64,000 nucleotides of DNA from Bradyrhizobium sp. SSBR45G (GCF_030159255.1 NZ_BSCT01000001.1:248001-312000); one strand, 5' to 3'; numbered from the stretch's first letter, positions 18,121 to 27,975 are shown. Translations and numbers: made by a program. The notes: generated by a model from the sequence alone, not told the origin.

Positions 18121-18180
18121 GGCAACGATGGATCTGCAGCGTCGGCTCGATCAAGGCACTGCGCGCGGCGACGGCGGGTT

Positions 18181-18585
18181 TCAGCCCGCGGTGCCCGTCA
18201 CCACGCGCGGCGGCGCCATCTTGAAGTGCTGCTTCGCATAGGCGACGATCTGGCGGTCGCTCGGATGATCCGCTGCCTCGACGGCAACGATGCGCTTTCC
18301 GATCGCGGGATGTTTCTCGCGCAGATGCTTGGCGAGCTCGGTCTTGGCGCCCGCGGGGCCGATGATCAGGATCTCTCCGGCATCGTTGAGCGCGCTCGCA
18401 ATCTCCTCGAGGAAGTGCTTGTCGGGCGCCGCGTGGCCGCTGCCGATCGCATTGGCCTTGTGGTGAAGATGCTTGGTCTGCAGATGCGGATGCAGCGTCA
18501 GCTCGTCGGCACCGGTCAGGCCGATGTGAAACAGCTTGGCCTCGCTGTGATCGAGCCAAATGACGGCATGGAAATGGGTCGACAT
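18181..18585 (-). CDS. Host-attachment / eRF1 domain 3-like protein
   Basis: 134 residues, MSTHFHAVIWLDHSEAKLFHIG at the start, then GSGHAAPDKHFLEEIASALNDAGEILIIGPAGAKTELAKHL. It looks like a member of the bacterial family annotated as host attachment or translational machinery protein, with a fold like eRF1 domain 3. Several histidines cluster in the middle (HPHLQTKHLHHK). A consensus FixK/FNR box lies 113 bases upstream, so it is likely expressed at low oxygen. The biochemical role is not known. Confidence 0.75.
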   Translation of the reverse strand: MSTHFHAVIWLDHSEAKLFHIGLTGADELTLHPHLQTKHLHHKANAIGSGHAAPDKHFLEEIASALNDAGEILIIGPAGAKTELAKHLREKHPAIGKRIVAVEAADHPSDRQIVAYAKQHFKMAPPRVVTGTAG

Positions 18586-18698
18586 GATCTGGTCCTTGTC
18601 AGCAAATCGCCGCGTGAGCAGCTTGCGCCAGGGAGCGCATGCCGCGGCACGCGGCTCCCGTGTGCTGACAACCTTAGCCAGCCGGCACCAGGCCCTGC

Positions 18699-18712
18699 TT
18701 GATGCAGGTCAA
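18699..18712 (-). promoter_or_regulatory. FixK/FNR box upstream of the eRF1-like gene
   Basis: TTGATGCAGGTCAA fits TTGA-N6-TCAA exactly. It lies 113 bases before the start at 18585 and 37 bases from the stop of opgC, so it most likely serves the eRF1-like gene. Confidence 0.65.
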
Positions 18713-18749
18713 CCGCCAAAGCCGCCGGGAAGCGGCCGCGCGGCTCCCC

Positions 18750-19907
18750 TCACGAGGACGCGGCTGGTTTCGGTGCGGCGGGTTTCGGCAGCGGCTTGTC
18801 CTGCCGCTTCGACCACGAAATGTAATAGGCCACCGTCGTCATGATGGCGATACCGGCGGCGCTGATCAGGATCTGCGCCAGCAGCGAGCCCGAGCTCAGC
18901 ATCAAGGTGAAGTGGCCGATGAACGACAGGAACACGCCGACGCAGAACACCGCGAGCGACTGCTGACCGCAGACGACGAGGGGGTCGAAGCCCTTCCACT
19001 CCAGGCCCGGCCATTCCTTCGGCACGAAGCGGATGACCAGGATCACGATCACGACGAAATGCAGGAAGCGATAGGGGGCGAGATTGGTCTTGTCGTTCGG
19101 GTTGAACGCCGAATACAGCCAGTGCGGCAACATCGTGCCGTAGTCCGGGAAGCGGCCGGCCATGGTCATGATCAGCGCGAGCAGCAGATAGGCCAGACAG
19201 AAGTAGAGCGTCGCCGGCGCCATGATGATGCTCATCGAGCGGCGGGCGCCACCGAGCGCGCACCACGAGCCGAACACGAACAGCACCTGCCAGCAGTACG
19301 GGTTGAAGTACCAGGTGCCGGCGGGATAGGCGGCGAAATTCCAGCCCATCTGGCGCGCTACGAGCCAGAGCACGATCGAGGCAATCATCGTCAGGTCCGG
19401 CTGGCGCAGCATCATCCAAAGCACCGGCGGGAAGAATCCCATCAGCACGATGTACAGCGGCAGCACGTCGAGATTGACCGGCTTGAACTTCAGGATCAGC
19501 CCCTGCGCCAGCGTGTCGCTGGCATGGTCGACCAAGCCGGCGACGTTGAACTCGTCGATGATCTCGGAAACCCCGAACCGGGTCGCCAGATAGCTGATGG
19601 CCACGATGTAAATGACGAACAGGACGATGTGGGCGACGTAGAGCTGCCACACCCGCTTGGTCAGCCGTGTCGCGCCGACGATGAAGCCGCGATCGATCAT
19701 CATGCGCGCATAGACGAACGACGCGGTATAGCCCGAGATGAACACGAACAGGTCGGCGGCGTCGCTGAAGCCGTAATTTCGCGTGGTGATCCAGTTCACC
19801 ACATTGTCCGGGATATGATCGAGATAGATCGCCCAGTTGGCGATCCCGCGAAACAGGTCGAGCCGAAGGTCGCGCCCTCTGTCGGGCAGCGTGGCATTGA
19901 TTTTCAT
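18750..19907 (-). CDS. OpgC-family membrane acyltransferase
   Basis: 385 residues from ATG 19907 (MKINATLPDRGRDLRLDLFRGIANWAIYLDHIP). About ten transmembrane helices. RDLRLDLFRGIANW and LFVFISGYTASFVYARM match OpgC, which transfers succinyl groups from the cytoplasm onto osmoregulated periplasmic glucans. The C-terminal tail is proline/lysine-rich. Substrate group (succinyl or other) is inferred from family. A divergent promoter region of about 225 bases separates it from the NDUFS4-like gene. Confidence 0.88.
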   Translation of the reverse strand: MKINATLPDRGRDLRLDLFRGIANWAIYLDHIPDNVVNWITTRNYGFSDAADLFVFISGYTASFVYARMMIDRGFIVGATRLTKRVWQLYVAHIVLFVIYIVAISYLATRFGVSEIIDEFNVAGLVDHASDTLAQGLILKFKPVNLDVLPLYIVLMGFFPPVLWMMLRQPDLTMIASIVLWLVARQMGWNFAAYPAGTWYFNPYCWQVLFVFGSWCALGGARRSMSIIMAPATLYFCLAYLLLALIMTMAGRFPDYGTMLPHWLYSAFNPNDKTNLAPYRFLHFVVIVILVIRFVPKEWPGLEWKGFDPLVVCGQQSLAVFCVGVFLSFIGHFTLMLSSGSLLAQILISAAGIAIMTTVAYYISWSKRQDKPLPKPAAPKPAASS

Positions 19908-20133
19908 GGCCGCTTCAACGCACTGTTTTGAATGGAAAACGTTCGGGGAGCAGGGGAGGCGCCGTGGCAGTCGACCGAGATTGTCACGGGACGGCAGAAT
20001 GACTATACCGGGCACGATAAACGGTCATGTCCTGGATGGGAATCACCGTTCCGTGCTGAACGTTTGATGTAACCCATCCCGGCCGTTTCCGCCAAACGCC
20101 TGACGACCGCTGCTTCGAGGGGCTCTTCCAGCC

Positions 20134-20439
20134 ATGACTGCACGCATTTCCAAGCCGGCCAAGAACGCCATGCAATCGGGGAAGGCCAAGACCCGGGACT
20201 GGCAGCTGGACTACGAGCCGGAGCAGCCGCGCGCCGTCGAGCCGCTGATGGGCTGGACCTCGTCCTCGGACATGAAGCAGCAGCTGACCTTGCGGTTCGA
20301 CAGCAAGGAAGAGGCGATCGCCTATTGCGAGCGCAAGGGCATTCCGTACCAGGTGATCGAGCCGAAGGAGCCGGTGAAGCGGCAGATCGCCTATGCCGAC
20401 AACTTCTCGTTCCGCCGCGGCGAGCCTTGGACGCATTGA
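20134..20439 (+). CDS. NDUFS4-like ETC complex I subunit
   Basis: 101 residues. KNAMQSGKAKTRDWQLDYEP, then PLMGWTSSSDM and LRFDSKEEAIAYCERKGIPYQV, are the conserved core of the 18-kDa Fe-S-protein-4 accessory subunit of NADH:ubiquinone oxidoreductase, found in alphaproteobacteria and mitochondria. It would bind the peripheral arm of complex I. It is encoded away from the nuo operon. Confidence 0.93.
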   Translation: MTARISKPAKNAMQSGKAKTRDWQLDYEPEQPRAVEPLMGWTSSSDMKQQLTLRFDSKEEAIAYCERKGIPYQVIEPKEPVKRQIAYADNFSFRRGEPWTH

Positions 20440-20542
20440 TTTCGGACGGATCTCGAAGCACTGCTCTTGGGCCTCCCGTCTGAGCCCGACAACGGGCTCA
20501 CTGGTCGGCGCGCAGAGGCATGGACGCCGTAGCCCGGGTCGT

Positions 20543-21022
20543 CTAGCCCGGGCCGGTCGGGATCGGCAGCGGTCCGTCCTTGGACTGGCCGAGCGACGGA
20601 AAGCTTCTGATCGCGCGGACGCCGGGCAGGGCGGCGAACTGCCGAAGCTGCTGGCTCATGCCCTCGACGCCGGTCGAGACGCATTTCAGCAGGAAGTCCG
20701 CATCCCCCGACAGCCGCCAGCATTGCTGAACCCAGGGCAGCGGCATGATCGCAGCCTCGAATGCCTGCAGCGCGCTCTGGTGCTGGCTGTCGAGCTGGAT
20801 CGTGACGAACGAGACCACCTCATAGCCTAGCAGTCGCTCGTCGATGGTGGCGCGGATCGCCTTGATCACGCCGCGGCTGCGCAGCGCGCGGACACGGCGC
20901 AGGCAGTTGGGCTGGGAGATGCCGACGCGCTCGGAAAGCTCGTTGATCCGGATGCGGCCGTCCTCCTGCAGCTCGGCCAGGAGCCTGCGATCGATTGCGT
21001 CGAGGTCGGGAGTGTCAGCCAT
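20543..21022 (-). CDS. Lrp/AsnC-family transcriptional regulator
   Basis: 159 residues. LDAIDRRLLAELQEDGRIRINELSERVGISQPNCLRRVRAL is the winged helix-turn-helix; the C-terminal RAM domain (VQQCWRLSGDADFLLKCV) binds amino acids. It is 12 bases after the TetR gene in the same direction, and the two are divergent from the leucine-degradation genes, so leucine or a related amino acid may be its effector. That link is inference. Confidence 0.9.
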   Translation of the reverse strand: MADTPDLDAIDRRLLAELQEDGRIRINELSERVGISQPNCLRRVRALRSRGVIKAIRATIDERLLGYEVVSFVTIQLDSQHQSALQAFEAAIMPLPWVQQCWRLSGDADFLLKCVSTGVEGMSQQLRQFAALPGVRAIRSFPSLGQSKDGPLPIPTGPG

Positions 21023-21034
21023 CGCCGCATGCGC

Positions 21035-21673
21035 CTATTCGGTCGGGATGGCGTCTCGGCCGCCCGGCGGGCGCCCCGCGCTCTGCGGCATGACGCCGGA
21101 CAGCACCAGCTTTTCATGGGCGGCGATGATCGCGTCCTTGGTCAGCCGGCCGCCCGGACGATACCAGCTGCACAGCCCCGTCAACAGCGCGATGATCGCG
21201 AAGGTCGCGACCTGGACGTCGACCACCTCGAAGACGCCCTCCGCCACGCCGTCGGCCAGAATGTCGGTCAGCCGGCGCTCATAGGCGCCACGCAGGGCCA
21301 CGACGGCCGCATAGTTGCGCGGCTCCAGGCTGCGCAACTCCGAATTGGCGATGAACACCTCGCGCTTCCTCGTCATGTGGTAGCTGACGTGGAAGGCGAC
21401 GAAGGCCCGCAACCGTGCGACCGGTCCGTGCTTGTCACGCAGCACCAGCTCCAGCTCGCGCAGCAGGTCGTTGATGTGATCCTGGATCAGATCGGACAGC
21501 AGCTCCTGCTTGGTGCTGATGTGGTTGTAGAGCGAGCCGGGCTGAATGCCGACCTCTGCGGCGAGCTGGCGCAGGCTCATGGCCGCGTAGCCATGCTGGA
21601 AGATCAGCCGCAGGCCGGCCTTGCGGATCGCCTCCATCGTCGTCGGACCATGCGACCCGATCGTGCGCGCCAT
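21035..21673 (-). CDS. TetR-family regulator, probably of the downstream divergent carboxylase operon
   Basis: 212 residues with the TetR helix-turn-helix at residues 12-55 (AAMSLRQLAAEVGIQPGSLYNHISTKQELL) and a helical ligand-binding domain. It is divergent from the methylcrotonyl-CoA carboxylase genes across 323 bases, with a palindrome (21817-21832) in between. An acyl-CoA inducer, as for other TetR regulators of acyl-CoA carboxylases, is likely but not shown. Confidence 0.9.
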   Translation of the reverse strand: MARTIGSHGPTTMEAIRKAGLRLIFQHGYAAMSLRQLAAEVGIQPGSLYNHISTKQELLSDLIQDHINDLLRELELVLRDKHGPVARLRAFVAFHVSYHMTRKREVFIANSELRSLEPRNYAAVVALRGAYERRLTDILADGVAEGVFEVVDVQVATFAIIALLTGLCSWYRPGGRLTKDAIIAAHEKLVLSGVMPQSAGRPPGGRDAIPTE

Positions 21674-21816
21674 CTTCAGCCTCGCCGGATGGTTGCGGGC
21701 GCGTCGGCCGCCTGATCCGACCCGCGCCCGTGAATTTTATACAAAAACACTCGTATTCTCAATATCATGATCGTCGGCCCGAAACATACAACAATCCCCT
21801 TGAGAATAGAATTTAA

Positions 21817-21832
21817 AAACGTATGATCGTTT
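21817..21832. promoter_or_regulatory. Candidate TetR operator
   Basis: AAACG-TATGAT-CGTTT, a palindrome with five-base arms in the AT-rich divergent region between the TetR gene and the carboxylase genes (21674-21996). The rest of that interval is promoter-like and has no gene. Confidence 0.45.
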
Positions 21833-21996
21833 AATTCGAGAACAAGGGACGGCTCCAATCGGCCGCCCGAACGCAGGGAGGACAGCATGCCGGCAGAGAT
21901 GGTACACCCGCGTTCGCAGCGGTCCCTCCGGCCGCGCGCGGTCTGACGCGTGCTCCCTCGGCTTTCCATCCGGCCCCAGCAACGAAGACGGCGATC

Positions 21997-23604
21997 ATGA
22001 CGCTTCATTCCACGATCGATCCCTCGTCCTCCGATTTCGCGCGCAACGCCGAGAGCATGCGCGCGCTGGTCGCAGACCTCCGCACCAAGCTCGCTCAGGT
22101 CTCGGACGGCGGCGGTGAGGCTTCGCGCAAGCGCCATTTGGCGCGCGGCAAGATGCTGGCGCGGCAGCGCGTCGACCTGCTGCTCGACCCCGGCACGGCG
22201 TTCCTGGAATTGTCGCCGCTGGCGGCCCATGGGCTCTATGGCGGCGACGTGCATTCGGCCAGCATCGTCACCGGCATCGGCCGTATCGCCGGCCGTGAAT
22301 GCGTCGTCGTCGCCAATGATGCCACCATCAAGGGCGGCACCTATTACCCGATGACGGTGAAGAAGCACCTGCGCGCCCAGGACATCGCGCGGCAGAACAA
22401 TCTGCCCTGCGTCTACATGGTCGACTCGGGCGGCGCCTTCCTGCCGCTGCAGGACGAGATCTTCCCCGACGAGCGGCATTTCGGCCGCATCTTCTACAAC
22501 CAGGCGCAGATGTCGGCCGCCGGCATTCCGCAGATCGCGGTCGTGATGGGCTCGTGCACGGCGGGCGGCGCCTATGTGCCGGCGATGTCGGACGAGAGCA
22601 TCATCGTGCGCAATCAGGGCACCATCTTCCTCGGCGGCCCGCCGCTGGTGAAAGCTGCGACCGGCGAGGTGGTGAGCGCCGAGGAACTCGGCGGCGCCGA
22701 CGTCCATTCGCGGCAGTCCGGCGTGACCGATCACTACGCGCAGAACGATGCCCATGCGATCGGCATCGCGCGCCGCATCGTCGGCACCCTGAAGCCGCCG
22801 GGTGCCCGCACCGTGCTCAACATGCGCAAGGTGCGCGAGCCGCGCTATCGGGCGGAGGAGATCTACGGCGTGGTGCCGGCCGATGGCCGCAAGCCGTTCG
22901 ACGTGCGCGACATCATCGCGCGCGTGGTCGACGGCTCCGAGTTCGACGAGTTCAAGAAGCTCTATGGCCAGACGCTGGTGTGCGGCTTCGCTCACATCTG
23001 GGGGCATCCGGTCGGCATCATCGCCAACAACGGCATCCTGTTCAGCGAGAGCTCGCTGAAGGGAGCGCACTTCATCGAGCTGTGCTGCCAGCGCAACATT
23101 CCCTTGGTGTTCCTGCAGAACATCACCGGCTTCATGGTCGGCAAGAAATATGAGGCCGGCGGCATCGCCCGTGACGGCGCCAAGCTGGTGACGGCGGTTG
23201 CGACCGCCGCGGTGCCCAAGTTCACGGTGGTGATCGGCGGCTCCTATGGCGCCGGCAATTACGGCATGTGCGGCCGCGCCTATGCACCGCGCTTCCTCTG
23301 GATGTGGCCGAATGCGCGCATCTCGGTGATGGGCGGCGAGCAGGCGGCGATGGTGCTGAGCCAGGTCCGCCGCGACGGCATCGAGGCCAAGGGCGAGAGC
23401 TGGCCGGCCGAGGAGGAAGAGAAGTTTCGCAGCCCCATCCGCGCGCAATACGAGGCGCAGGGCAATCCGTACTACGCGACAGCCCGGCTGTGGGATGACG
23501 GCGTCATCGATCCTGCCGATACCCGCCTCGTGCTCGGGCTCGGATTGTCCGCTGCCGCCAATGCCCCGGTCGAGCCGACCAGGTTCGGCCTGTTCAGGAT
23601 GTGA
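21997..23604 (+). CDS. Methylcrotonyl-CoA carboxylase, carboxyltransferase (beta) subunit
   Basis: 535 residues. It transfers CO2 from carboxybiotin to 3-methylcrotonyl-CoA in leucine breakdown. Seen: [25 protein letters not shown], two crotonase-fold halves with oxyanion-hole glycines ([13 protein letters not shown] and [18 protein letters not shown]) and [19 protein letters not shown], all characteristic of the MCC beta subunit rather than PCC. It is followed at once by the biotin-carboxylase subunit and HMG-CoA lyase, which supports the leucine assignment. Confidence 0.92.
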   Translation: MTLHSTIDPSSSDFARNAESMRALVADLRTKLAQVSDGGGEASRKRHLARGKMLARQRVDLLLDPGTAFLELSPLAAHGLYGGDVHSASIVTGIGRIAGRECVVVANDATIKGGTYYPMTVKKHLRAQDIARQNNLPCVYMVDSGGAFLPLQDEIFPDERHFGRIFYNQAQMSAAGIPQIAVVMGSCTAGGAYVPAMSDESIIVRNQGTIFLGGPPLVKAATGEVVSAEELGGADVHSRQSGVTDHYAQNDAHAIGIARRIVGTLKPPGARTVLNMRKVREPRYRAEEIYGVVPADGRKPFDVRDIIARVVDGSEFDEFKKLYGQTLVCGFAHIWGHPVGIIANNGILFSESSLKGAHFIELCCQRNIPLVFLQNITGFMVGKKYEAGGIARDGAKLVTAVATAAVPKFTVVIGGSYGAGNYGMCGRAYAPRFLWMWPNARISVMGGEQAAMVLSQVRRDGIEAKGESWPAEEEEKFRSPIRAQYEAQGNPYYATARLWDDGVIDPADTRLVLGLGLSAAANAPVEPTRFGLFRM

Positions 23605-23606
23605 TC

Positions 23607-25613
23607 ATGGCTCCTCCCGGACTGTATCGTCGTTTCCGCAAGCTCCTGATCGCCAATCGCGGCGAGATTGCTGTGCGCGTCATCAAGACGGCGCGCGCGA
23701 TGGGATTGAAGACCGTCGCGGTCTATTCCGAGGCCGACCGCAACGCACTGCATGTCGCGCTCGCCGATGAGGCCGTGCTGCTCGGGCCGGCGCGCGCCCG
23801 CGACTCCTATCTCAACATCGAGCGGCTGATCGAGGCCGCAAGGCAGACCGGTGCCGAGGCGGTGCATCCCGGCTATGGCTTCCTGTCCGAGAGCGCCGAG
23901 TTCGCGCAGGCCTGTCTCGACGCCGGGCTGGTGTTCGTCGGGCCGACAGCGGCGATGATCACCGCGATGGGCTCGAAATCCGGCTCCAAATTCCTGATGG
24001 AGCAGGCCGGCGTGCCCTTGGTGCCCGGCTATCACGGCGAGGCGCAGGACGAAGCGACGCTCGCCAACGAAGCCGCGCGGATCGGCTTCCCCGTGCTGAT
24101 CAAGGCCTCGGCCGGTGGCGGCGGCCGCGGCATGCGCGTGGTCCATGCGGCGAGCGATCTCGCTGATGCCGTCACCAGCGCCAAGCGCGAGGCCAAGGCC
24201 GCGTTCTCCGACGATCGCGTGCTGATCGAGAAATACGTCGAGAACCCGCGCCACATCGAGGTGCAGATCATCGGCGACAGCCACGGCAACCTGGTCTCGC
24301 TGTTCGAGCGCGAATGCACCCTGCAGCGAAGGCATCAGAAGGTGATCGAGGAGGCGCCGTCGCCGACGCTGACCCCGGCCCAGCGCGAGACGGTCTGCGC
24401 GGCCGCTCGCCGTGCAGCGGGTGCGGTCAGCTATGTCGGCGCGGGTACCATCGAGTTCGTCTCCGATGGCCGCGACGTGTTCTTCATCGAGATGAACACG
24501 CGGCTGCAGGTCGAGCATCCCGTCACCGAGCTGATCACCGGCGTCGACCTCGTCGAATGGCAGCTGCGTGTCGCCTTCGGCGAACAGCTGCCGCTGAAGC
24601 AGGACGAGATCCGGCTCAACGGCCACGCCATCGAGGCCCGGGTCTACGCGGAAAATCCGGCGAAGAACTTCATGCCCTCGGTCGGCACCATCAAGACCTG
24701 GCGAACGGCGGCGGAGACCGCCGGCCTGCGCGTCGATGCCGGCTATCGCGAAGGCGATGCCGTCTCGCCCTATTACGACGCGATGCTGGCCAAGATGATC
24801 GCCTGGGCACCGACGCGCGAGGTTGCCATCGAACGGCTCAATCGTGGGCTGGAGGACACGGATGTCCGCGGCATCGTCAGCAACATACCGTTCCTGTCGG
24901 CGCTGCTGACGCATCCGGATATCGTGGCCAATGCAATCGATACCGGCTTCATCGAGCGCCATCTGGCTCAGCTGACACAAGCAGGCGCAACGGCTGGCGA
25001 TGTCGAGCTGTGCGCTGCGGTCGCGGCTATTCTCATCGACGAGCAGAAGGTTGCCGCAACGGAGCAGGGCTCGCCGTGGCGTGCCTCCGGCTGGATGCCG
25101 GTCGGCTTGCGGCAGCGCGTGTTCTCCTTCCGCGCGGGTGCCGGCGGCGAGCCGCGTACGGTCACGCTGTCCTATGGTCCGGGCGTGCAGAGCCTGTCGA
25201 TCGATAATCGCGTGACGTCATTTTCGGCGATTGCCACCGATGATGGCGGCTTCGACCTTGTGCGCGACGGCGTCAAATCCCATGTGGTGGCCGTCATCGA
25301 GGGCCATGAGCTGTATCTCCGCACCCTCAACGGCCGGTTCGATCTGCACTGGATCGATCCGTTCGGCGGCGACGACGAGGAGCAGAGCGGCGAGGACAAG
25401 ATCGTCGCTCCCTTGCCGGGCACCGTCGTGGCGCTGCTGGCGCAGGAAGGGGCGGTCCTGGAGAAGGGGGCGGCCATTCTGACGCTCGAGGTGATGAAGA
25501 TGGAGCAGACCTTGCGGGCGCCGTTCGCAGGCCGGCTCAAGGCGATCAAGTGCAAGGTCGGCGACATCGTGCAGGAAGGCGTCGAGCTGGCGGAGGTCGA
25601 ACCCTCCGCCTGA
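23607..25613 (+). CDS. Methylcrotonyl-CoA carboxylase, biotin carboxylase (alpha) subunit
   Basis: 668 residues from ATG 23607 (GTG 23601 is also in frame). The biotin carboxylase domain opens KLLIANRGEIAVRVIKTARAMG, has the ATP-grasp loop KASAGGGGRGMRVV and the active-site region RDVFFIEMNTRLQVEHPVTE. The C-terminal biotinyl domain has EVMKMEQ with the biotinylated lysine. It carboxylates its own biotin with ATP and bicarbonate for the beta subunit upstream. Two bases separate the two genes' coding ends and starts. Confidence 0.94.
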   Translation: MAPPGLYRRFRKLLIANRGEIAVRVIKTARAMGLKTVAVYSEADRNALHVALADEAVLLGPARARDSYLNIERLIEAARQTGAEAVHPGYGFLSESAEFAQACLDAGLVFVGPTAAMITAMGSKSGSKFLMEQAGVPLVPGYHGEAQDEATLANEAARIGFPVLIKASAGGGGRGMRVVHAASDLADAVTSAKREAKAAFSDDRVLIEKYVENPRHIEVQIIGDSHGNLVSLFERECTLQRRHQKVIEEAPSPTLTPAQRETVCAAARRAAGAVSYVGAGTIEFVSDGRDVFFIEMNTRLQVEHPVTELITGVDLVEWQLRVAFGEQLPLKQDEIRLNGHAIEARVYAENPAKNFMPSVGTIKTWRTAAETAGLRVDAGYREGDAVSPYYDAMLAKMIAWAPTREVAIERLNRGLEDTDVRGIVSNIPFLSALLTHPDIVANAIDTGFIERHLAQLTQAGATAGDVELCAAVAAILIDEQKVAATEQGSPWRASGWMPVGLRQRVFSFRAGAGGEPRTVTLSYGPGVQSLSIDNRVTSFSAIATDDGGFDLVRDGVKSHVVAVIEGHELYLRTLNGRFDLHWIDPFGGDDEEQSGEDKIVAPLPGTVVALLAQEGAVLEKGAAILTLEVMKMEQTLRAPFAGRLKAIKCKVGDIVQEGVELAEVEPSA

Positions 25614-25635
25614 TCCTTCAACCGGAGAGGGCAGC

Positions 25636-26550
25636 ATGAGCGAGAGCGTGCGCATCATCGAAATGGGCCCGCGCGACGGCCTGCAGAACGAGAAGACGCT
25701 GGTCAGCGTGGCCGATCGCATCGCCTTCATCCGCGCGCTGGTGGACGCCGGCCTGACCACGGTCGAGGTCGGCGCGTTCGTCTCGCCCAAGGCGATCCCG
25801 CAGATGGTCGGCTCCGACGAGGTCATGCGCAGCGTGGCCGCGCTGCCCGGCGAATTCCACGTGTTGGTGCCGAACGTGAAGGGCTATGAGGCCGCGCATG
25901 CTGCGGGCGCCAAGGTCATCTCGGTGTTCACGGCGGCCTCGGAGAGCTTCTCCCGCGCCAACATCAACTGTTCGATCGGGGAGTCACTGGAGCGCTTCAA
26001 GCCGGTCGTTGCGCACGCCAAGACCGACGGCATCAAGGTGCGCGGCTACGTCTCCTGCGCGCTCGGCTGTCCCTATGAGGGTGAGATCAAGCCGCAGGCG
26101 GTGGCCGACGTCGCCAAGGCGCTGTGGGACCTCGGCTGCTACGAGATATCGCTGGGCGACACGATCGGCGTCGGCACGCCGCTGAAGGCCAAGCAGATGC
26201 TGCGTGCCGTCTGCGACGACGTGCCGGTGACGCATCTGGCGATGCATTTCCACGACACCTACGGCCAGGCGCTGGCCAATCTCTATGCCGGGATGGAGGA
26301 GGGCGTCCGCGTCATCGACGCCGCCGCCGGCGGCCTCGGCGGCTGTCCGTTCGCGCCGGGCGCGACCGGCAACGTCGCGACCGAGGACGTCGTCTACATG
26401 CTCGAGGGCATGGGGATCCGGACCGGCGTAGACATGGCCAAGCTGCTAGCGGCGACCAACGAGATCAGCCGGCTGCTCGGCCGCCCGCCGGTGAGCCGCG
26501 TCGCTGCCGCGCTGAATGCGAGAGGCAGGCGAGTAGCGAATGGCGAGTAG
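25636..26550 (+). CDS. Hydroxymethylglutaryl-CoA lyase
   Basis: 304 residues. It splits HMG-CoA into acetoacetate and acetyl-CoA, the last step of leucine degradation. Seen: EMGPRDGLQNEK (metal-binding aspartate), YVSCALGCPYEG with the signature cysteine region, MHFHDTYGQAL (metal histidines) and GGLGGCPFAPGATGNVATED with the catalytic cysteine loop. Its last few codons (RRVANGE and stop) lie in an inverted-repeat element at 26531-26618, so the C-terminus has been set by that element. Confidence 0.95.
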   Translation: MSESVRIIEMGPRDGLQNEKTLVSVADRIAFIRALVDAGLTTVEVGAFVSPKAIPQMVGSDEVMRSVAALPGEFHVLVPNVKGYEAAHAAGAKVISVFTAASESFSRANINCSIGESLERFKPVVAHAKTDGIKVRGYVSCALGCPYEGEIKPQAVADVAKALWDLGCYEISLGDTIGVGTPLKAKQMLRAVCDDVPVTHLAMHFHDTYGQALANLYAGMEEGVRVIDAAAGGLGGCPFAPGATGNVATEDVVYMLEGMGIRTGVDMAKLLAATNEISRLLGRPPVSRVAAALNARGRRVANGE

Positions 26551-26618
26551 CGAATAAGGGCGGCGGCCCACTCGCTAAATCCCTATTCGCTACTCTCTGT
26601 TCGCCATTCGCTATTCTC
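26531..26618. repeat. Inverted-repeat element between convergent genes
   Basis: The left arm (26531-26560) and right arm (26581-26618) are near-complementary and each contains short repeats of the TAGCGAATGGCGA and TAGCGAATA type. It overlaps the end of the HMG-CoA lyase gene and reaches to the stop of dctM. Such CGCTATTCGCCATTCGC tracts look like a dispersed Bradyrhizobium repeat family and could also serve as a bidirectional transcript end. Confidence 0.7.
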
Positions 26619-27975
26619 ACCGGCTCAGATCCGGCCCCATCACCAGATCCGGCAGCGCGGTCGAGATCTGCGGCACGAAGCACAGCAGCAGCACGGCCGC
26701 CATCATCAGCAGCACGAACGGCAGTGTGCCCCAGATCACCTCGCGCAGGGGAATGTCGGGGGCGACGTTCCGGATGACGAAGATGTTCAGGCCCACTGGC
26801 GGGTGGATCAGGCCCATCTCCATCACGATCGTCATGACGACGCCGAACCAGATGATGTCGAAATTCGCGGCCCGCAGCGGCGGCAGGATGATCGGCGCGG
26901 TCATCAGGATGATCGAGACCGGCGGCAGGAAGAAGCCGAGCACGACCACCATCAGCAGGATCGCGGCGAGCAGTTCCCAGCGCGGCAGATGCATCGCGAC
27001 GATGGACTCGGCGACGGACTGCGAGATGTGCAGGTAGCTCATCACGTAGGAGTACAGCAACGACATGCCGATGATCAGCATCAGCATCGTCGACTCGCGC
27101 AGCGTCGCCTTCATGATCGGCGCGAGATCGGCCGGACGCCACACGCCGTAGATCAGCGCGATCAACGCCAGCGCGAGAATGCCGCCGAGACCCGCAGTCT
27201 CCGACGGCGTGGCCAATCCGCCATACAGCGCCACCATGACGCCGGTCAGCAGCAGCACGAACGGAATCACGCGCGGCAGCACTGAAAAGCGCTGCGCCAT
27301 CGTGTATTCGTCCCTGGTCAGGATGTCAGACCAGGTGCCCGACTTCTCGTAGACCGCTTTAGCGCGCGCGTATTCCTGCCGGAAGCGCACGACGGCATAG
27401 ACGCCGAACAGGGTGACCAGCAGCAGGCCGGGCCCGATACCGGCCAGGAACAGCCGTCCCAGCGATTTCTCTGCGGCGATCGCGAACAGGATCATCGTGA
27501 TCGATGGCGGCAGCAGGATGCCGAGCGTGCCGCCGGCCGCGATGATGCCGGCAGCAAAGCCGCCGGAATAGCCGCGCTTGCGCATCTCGGGGATGCCGGC
27601 CGAGCCGATTGCCGAGCAGGTCGCGGGCGATGATCCCGCCATCGCGGCGAACAGCGCGCAGGCGAACACGTTGGCGACGCCGAGGCCGCCGGGTACGCGA
27701 TGCAGCCAGGCGTGCAGCGCGGAGTACAGGTCCTGACCCGCGCGGGAGCGGCCGATCGCAGCGCCCTTCAGGATGAACAGCGGGATCGACAGCAGCGTGA
27801 TCGACGCCATTTCCTCGTAGACGTTCTGCGTCACCGTATCGAGCGACGCGGCCGGCATGTAGATCGCCATGAACACCACGGCGACGGCGCCGAGCGCGAA
27901 GGCGATCGGCATGCCCGCGAACATCGCAAACAGGGTGGACAGCCCGTAGGCGATCCCAATTCCAAACACGCTCAT
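26617..27975 (-). CDS. dctM: TRAP transporter large permease (DctM)
   Basis: 452 residues from ATG 27975, which overlaps the dctQ stop by four bases. About 12 membrane segments; GSSPATCSAIGSAGIPEMRKRGY and AAGGTLGILLPPSI are DctM signatures. It is the sodium-coupled channel subunit for uptake of an organic acid delivered by the DctP protein. It is last in a dctP-dctQ-dctM operon running leftward. Confidence 0.94.
   Translation of the reverse strand: MSVFGIGIAYGLSTLFAMFAGMPIAFALGAVAVVFMAIYMPAASLDTVTQNVYEEMASITLLSIPLFILKGAAIGRSRAGQDLYSALHAWLHRVPGGLGVANVFACALFAAMAGSSPATCSAIGSAGIPEMRKRGYSGGFAAGIIAAGGTLGILLPPSITMILFAIAAEKSLGRLFLAGIGPGLLLVTLFGVYAVVRFRQEYARAKAVYEKSGTWSDILTRDEYTMAQRFSVLPRVIPFVLLLTGVMVALYGGLATPSETAGLGGILALALIALIYGVWRPADLAPIMKATLRESTMLMLIIGMSLLYSYVMSYLHISQSVAESIVAMHLPRWELLAAILLMVVVLGFFLPPVSIILMTAPIILPPLRAANFDIIWFGVVMTIVMEMGLIHPPVGLNIFVIRNVAPDIPLREVIWGTLPFVLLMMAAVLLLCFVPQISTALPDLVMGPDLSR

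Noticed and set aside
21676..23448. 590-codon minus-strand frame over the carboxylase beta subunit
   Set aside because: Antisense shadow of methylcrotonyl-CoA carboxylase; composition rich in His/Asp/Arg with no motif.
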